Part shown: positions 60,405 to 64,000 of the stretch, piece after piece
Layout of the letters: each line of letters begins with the position of its first letter
Numbering within the stretch: the stretch's first letter is position 1
Assembly: GCF_000149955.1 (NCBI RefSeq)
Contig: NC_030988.1
Location: 2,480,029 to 2,544,028 of the forward strand
From: Fusarium oxysporum f. sp. lycopersici 4287
Taxonomy: Eukaryota > Ascomycota > Sordariomycetes > Hypocreales > Nectriaceae
Direction: 5' to 3'
DNA: 64,000 nt
The notes under the pieces: generated by a model
What the model was told of the DNA's origin: nothing
Databases searched by the model: none
Seen by the model: the letters and a program-made list of their open reading frames with translations, nothing else
Made by a program: the position numbers and the translations under genes

Positions 60405-63400
60405 CAGCGCTGCCCACAAATCAAACAAATCAAATCCGGGGCCATATTTAAGATATTTGGCAGCCTCCGGTACTGGATGTGTTGTTTGAAATACTTGATC
60501 AAATATTTCAAACATTTCAAATCTCAACATCTGTGCTCTCCATACTACTATTTCCAATCTCCCACTGGAGTTCATCCCTCCCACCCGCTGTCGCCCCTAG
60601 CTTCACCACGCCATGCCTGACCCAGTTCTTGAGGCATTGTAACTTCTCCAATGTTTCCGTCGCCATTGAAAGCCTCTGCGACGTCAACGTCAGCTTGGCC
60701 AGGCTGAATGACCTCTCACAATCAGTCGCCATCGCCGGTATCGCAAGTATATCGAGAGCCAGCTGGCTGACCATGGGAAACTGCCCCCGCCGACCCATCC
60801 ACCATTCAATTGGATCCTCAGTTTCTTGTGGCTCTAGCCGCAGATATCGCTCCAGCTCGCTACTCATCGCCGTAGTCTTCGCAGTCCTGCTTTTAGCCCA
60901 TTGCCTAAACACACTAGCTTCAGATGTCTTTCGTGGTACAATTGGGAATGCCGCTCTCTCCACAATCGCCTTCTGCTACTCATCCACCGGCCGACTGCAG
61001 CGGTACCAGCGGTCGAGGTAGTCAGACAGTCCAATCTTGGCATCCCTTACCCACACAAGCTGCTCCTCTGACGCCCAGTTCACCTCCAGATAGCTCATGC
61101 CGAGTGACGGGTTGAGGATAATGGATGCGGCGAACAACGGTGACTCTCCAAGCTTAGTGTAGTACTCATTAAGTTTCTGCCAGGCGGTTATGATGGACAG
61201 TCTCAGATAGTGTCAGTGATCCTTCCCCATGTCGTCGATTCCCGATGATCCTGATGACTTGCCTGGTCCATCATCGCATTGTCCCGACCCACGACCTGGC
61301 AAGGAGCTTTCCATTGACTTTCGTGGATGTATATCCATCTCGCAATCTCTAAACCTAGCAGGAAGCTGCCGATTTCGATCCGGTCGCCCTCGGGCCGGTT
61401 CGACTTGAGAATCTGTATTCTCTCCCACTGCGTCGTCTGGGACAACATGATGGAACAACTTCCGATCCTCCAGGTGTTCCAGCAAGTACTCCATGCCTGT
61501 CATCACCTCCCTCGCTACCCCAGCCCTGCTTTCTCATAGTCTGCAGATAGAATGGCTCAAGGATATGTTTGATCTCTGCCAAGAGTCTTCAGTCATCTCC
61601 CTTCAACATGTCGGCCTCGGGCAGCCATTTCTCCACCTCTGGATGAACCAAGAACGCCCTAATGTCTCCCTGCTTGACGAGCGCTCGAGAGATCATGAGA
61701 TAAGTGGAGTTCCATCTCGTGTCGTTGTTCATGACGACCTCTAGCTCCGCCGTCGACTCGCCCGCCAAGAGATATTCTTGTGCTTCGTCATTCTCGCGCG
61801 AGATCTTCTTAAAGAGCTCGCTCCTCTGAGGAGGTGACCTGATAAACTTGACAACATTGTGGAGCTTTCCTACCAGCCCTTTCTTTCTCCAGTGTCGTAG
61901 ATCATCCTCGTGGCGACCAAGGAAGTTGAAGACCTGAGATTCAGCCTGTTGGAAAATCTGGGAATCCCCCTTATCTTCAGGATTCAGACTATTAGTCTGA
62001 AAGTCCTAGATTTAAAGTTCAAAGTCCTAGATGAAACTATCTAGAGATATAAAGCCGAGAAGAGCTCTCATCTTAATAATAAATAACCAAGTTGTATAAA
62101 ATATACTTTCACCCAGCACACACTGCGCAATATAAACAATACAGCCTCGAAAGCCTCAAGATCTTCGCCGTACAGGAAGGCGCGAGCAACCAGGTTCAAG
62201 ATGCGTCCATAGCAGCGCATACGTCTAGCGCGGATGTCCACCAGGCTCATTTCTGCATCGAGATCTCCGTAGAAGTTCAGAAGTCAGGTGTCGTTGGAAG
62301 ATGCGTTATCCGAGATCACTGTTCCAACTCGATCCTCTATCTTCCACTCACGCACAACTTACCCAAGTGTCACCGCGAGATTCTCTCCGCTATGACACCC
62401 GAGCTGGCGTCGGAGTGCCAGTAGGCGCGACTGGTGCTTCCCCTGGCGGTCAAGAAAATGAGCCTTGACTGCCATGACAGCGTGTCGATTCGGTAATGTC
62501 CAGAGGTCGAACCCCAGATGAATTTTGCTAAGGGCATCCGAGAGCTCCTGCTTGACCCTGTCCTTCTTGGTCTTGTACATGTCATCCAACAAGCGGCTCA
62601 TCGATTGCCGGCTCCATGATATCTGATCAGATAGATGAGGGTCAAGTTGCCAGGTGAGCTGCTGAAAGAACGTATCGCTAAAGAAAGAAAAGGGAACATT
62701 GGTATTGATCAGAAGTCCCAGGCTCAGTTCTCGGATAATCGCGACTCTAGCACGCGGCACGGCGCTGTACTGCAAGCGCCGTCGCTTAGGCCGTTCAGTC
62801 TCATCGGTTGACGGGTCTGTGTCGGCGCCTTGACTGCTCTCGAAGACCCTGTGGAACCTACGCGTGGTCAATGATGCTTAAGCTCGCCATGTCACATTCT
62901 CATACCTGCGGAGATGGTCAGCTGCCGAACTCGTAGCAGCAGCGGCGAAGAACTCAGGCTGACCCTTTGCGTCGCACAAACGGCAGGCCCAGTAAGGGCT
63001 TAATCGATCTCAACGACAAAAAATCCGTGGCGCTTGATCCAGCTCTTCCGGCCCTTCGAGCCTTTCCGAGAAAGGGACTCGTCTAAAACATATCGTTTGT
63101 TCCTCCATACTGCTTGTGGAAGATCCGCAACGGTAGGGTGATCTGGCGATGGCGTCTGCGTCGCTAGCTCAAATTGGATCGCCAAATTTCTCGGTGATCG
63201 GAGGAGAGCAAAGGCGGAGGGTGGAGAAGGAAGCATGATGTCGTTAAATTTCACCAGGTTACGCGTCGATCAATAGGAATAGCACGCATGGGCGAGTAAA
63301 CAAACTGGCACCGACGCGGTTTGATGCTGTGGGGGTGACAGACAGAAAAGTTAAGAGGCTACTTTCTCCTCGGCCGATGATAAGGTCCTGCCGAGGGTAG

Positions 63401-63667
63401 ACCACTAATAGAGGATCTAAGTAGCGACTATGATTGGTCAGATCAGCTCGCCAGCTTTTAGCATTAAGCCGGTTCCGGGTAGGCTGCAAGGACGCGTTCC
63501 CCCAGCCCGATAGATCATATCGCCAACCTCATATCCTGTATCAAATATATCAAATGTCATGTCAAATCGAGGTATCTCTATTTGTTTGATTTGAAATAAG
63601 ATTATGGCATATTTGATTGATTTGTTTGGCAGTTTGTTTGATTGGATTTGATTTGTGGGCAGCGCTG
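60405..63667 (-). mobile_element. Decayed hAT element (hAT-2), 3.26 kb
   Basis: Terminal inverted repeats of 21 bp, starting CAGCGCTGCCCACAAATCAA, at 60405 and (reverse complement) ending 63667. Subterminal AAATCAAA/TTTGATT motifs are abundant on the right. Contains a degraded minus-strand transposase. The 8 bases outside the ends (CCACTGAT and TCTTTCCT) do not match, so the target duplication is lost or the two ends come from different copies. Confidence 0.8.
60517..63254 (-). pseudogene. hAT-2 transposase, degraded
   Basis: From about 63254 the minus strand gives a leader, then a BED-type finger (GPAACRLCDAKGQPEFF, SSAADHLRR, 63000-62890), then 62871-62359 open with LGFDLWTLPNRHAV (the first catalytic Asp region). 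The middle part is full of stops and frameshifts, and the hAT C-terminal dimerisation domain is open at 60963-60517 (WWMGRRGQFPMVSQLALDIL, CERSFSLAKLTLTSQR). Not functional as it stands. Confidence 0.82.
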
Positions 63668-64000
63668 TCTTTCCTCTAAGCCTTCCCAAGTAAACAAGCA
63701 TCTTCTTACAATTAGCAGCCAGGTTATAGCTTACTATGTACCATATACAACCCCCCTTTCGACAGCCCCACCCTTTCGTCAAGCAAAAAAAAAAATAGCA
63801 CCACCAAAAATGGACAACTTCACTTATAAACAACTCGGCCAAAATGAGGGACATGTGCAAAATATCTCATCTCACAATAGCGAACAACTATCTCTATTAG
63901 AATTTAGGTCTTTTAATAAGCCGTCCTGACCGCGTGGTCCGTTGCTGAGGTACGGCTTCCTCTCTCACTTCAATGACCGAGCTAGCCTCTGATTCTGACT
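63668..64000. other. Right edge of window
   Basis: No gene recognised. The 95-codon plus frame at 63642-63929 has no domain. The recombinase-family remnant cut at 60404 does not visibly resume here. Confidence 0.5.

Noticed and set aside
1..64000. tRNA, rRNA or other structured RNA genes
   Set aside because: None recognised by eye on either strand; a covariance-model scan would be needed to exclude small ones.

Overview
The window looks like a transposon-dense accessory or subtelomere-like block from a filamentous ascomycete (Pezizomycotina, probably Sordariomycetes). The evidence is short introns with CTAAC-type branch sites, Tad1-like LINEs, a Ty1/Copia element, pogo/Fot, hAT and CryptonF elements, a HET-domain gene, a PD-(D/E)XK-like fungal gene and a PSTAIRE-type CDK. 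The species cannot be fixed from sequence alone. Only seven or eight genes look like non-transposon genes; the rest is mobile, often nested, and variably decayed. Several inactivating changes are C-to-T or G-to-A in CpA/TpG context, as expected from RIP, while other elements (Copia LTRs, Crypton copies) are nearly identical and so recent.

Layout. 1-4364: 3' part of a Tad1-like LINE (ORF1 tail, then EN-RT-RNase H ORF2 broken by a stop and a frameshift), inserted into a tyrosine-recombinase-like gene (4366-5677, minus). 5779-8508: a second, intact 909-codon gene of that family (recombinase-like core plus OrsD-type C2H2 fingers). 8953-9465: a Mutator-transposase derivative that has lost its catalytic core. 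10100-12049: HET-domain gene. 14077-18399: a patchwork of dispersed repeats holding a 4-exon PD-(D/E)XK-like gene (15129-16706) between inverted copies of a hairpin module, plus a small hAT MITE. 18950-24719: Crypton copy 1, split by a complete hAT transposon with perfect 8-bp target duplication. 24834-26956: pogo/Fot element containing an assembly gap. 27293-28204: F-box-like gene. 29238-34155: further OrsD/recombinase genes, decayed. 34255-35260: repeat and LINE fragments. 35989-37917: multispan membrane protein with a partial tandem duplication of its 5' end.

39425-44939: a second Tad1-like LINE with both ORFs open. 44940-47971: Crypton copy 2, inverted relative to copy 1. 48033-49044: solo LTRs. 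49279-54830: Copia element with LTRs differing at one position. 55220-55660: pogo-type MITE. 56083-57179: a complete three-exon CDK1 paralogue in which the two inhibitory sites T14 and Y15 are Ala and Cys. 58745-59785: a PP1 regulatory subunit with an RVxF-type motif and CBM21 domain. 60021-63667: an OrsD/recombinase remnant cut by a decayed hAT element.

How the parts relate. At least five pieces of one OrsD-finger/tyrosine-recombinase-like family lie in 64 kb, suggesting that this family is itself repetitive. The two Cryptons sit in CTTATC sites, and copy 2 abuts a pogo-type terminal repeat. The most interesting host-type cargo is the CDK1 paralogue, predicted to be blind to Wee1-type inhibition, next to a PP1 targeting subunit. 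The inverted-repeat-bounded nuclease-like gene at 14.8-17.4 kb is the best candidate for an undescribed mobile unit.
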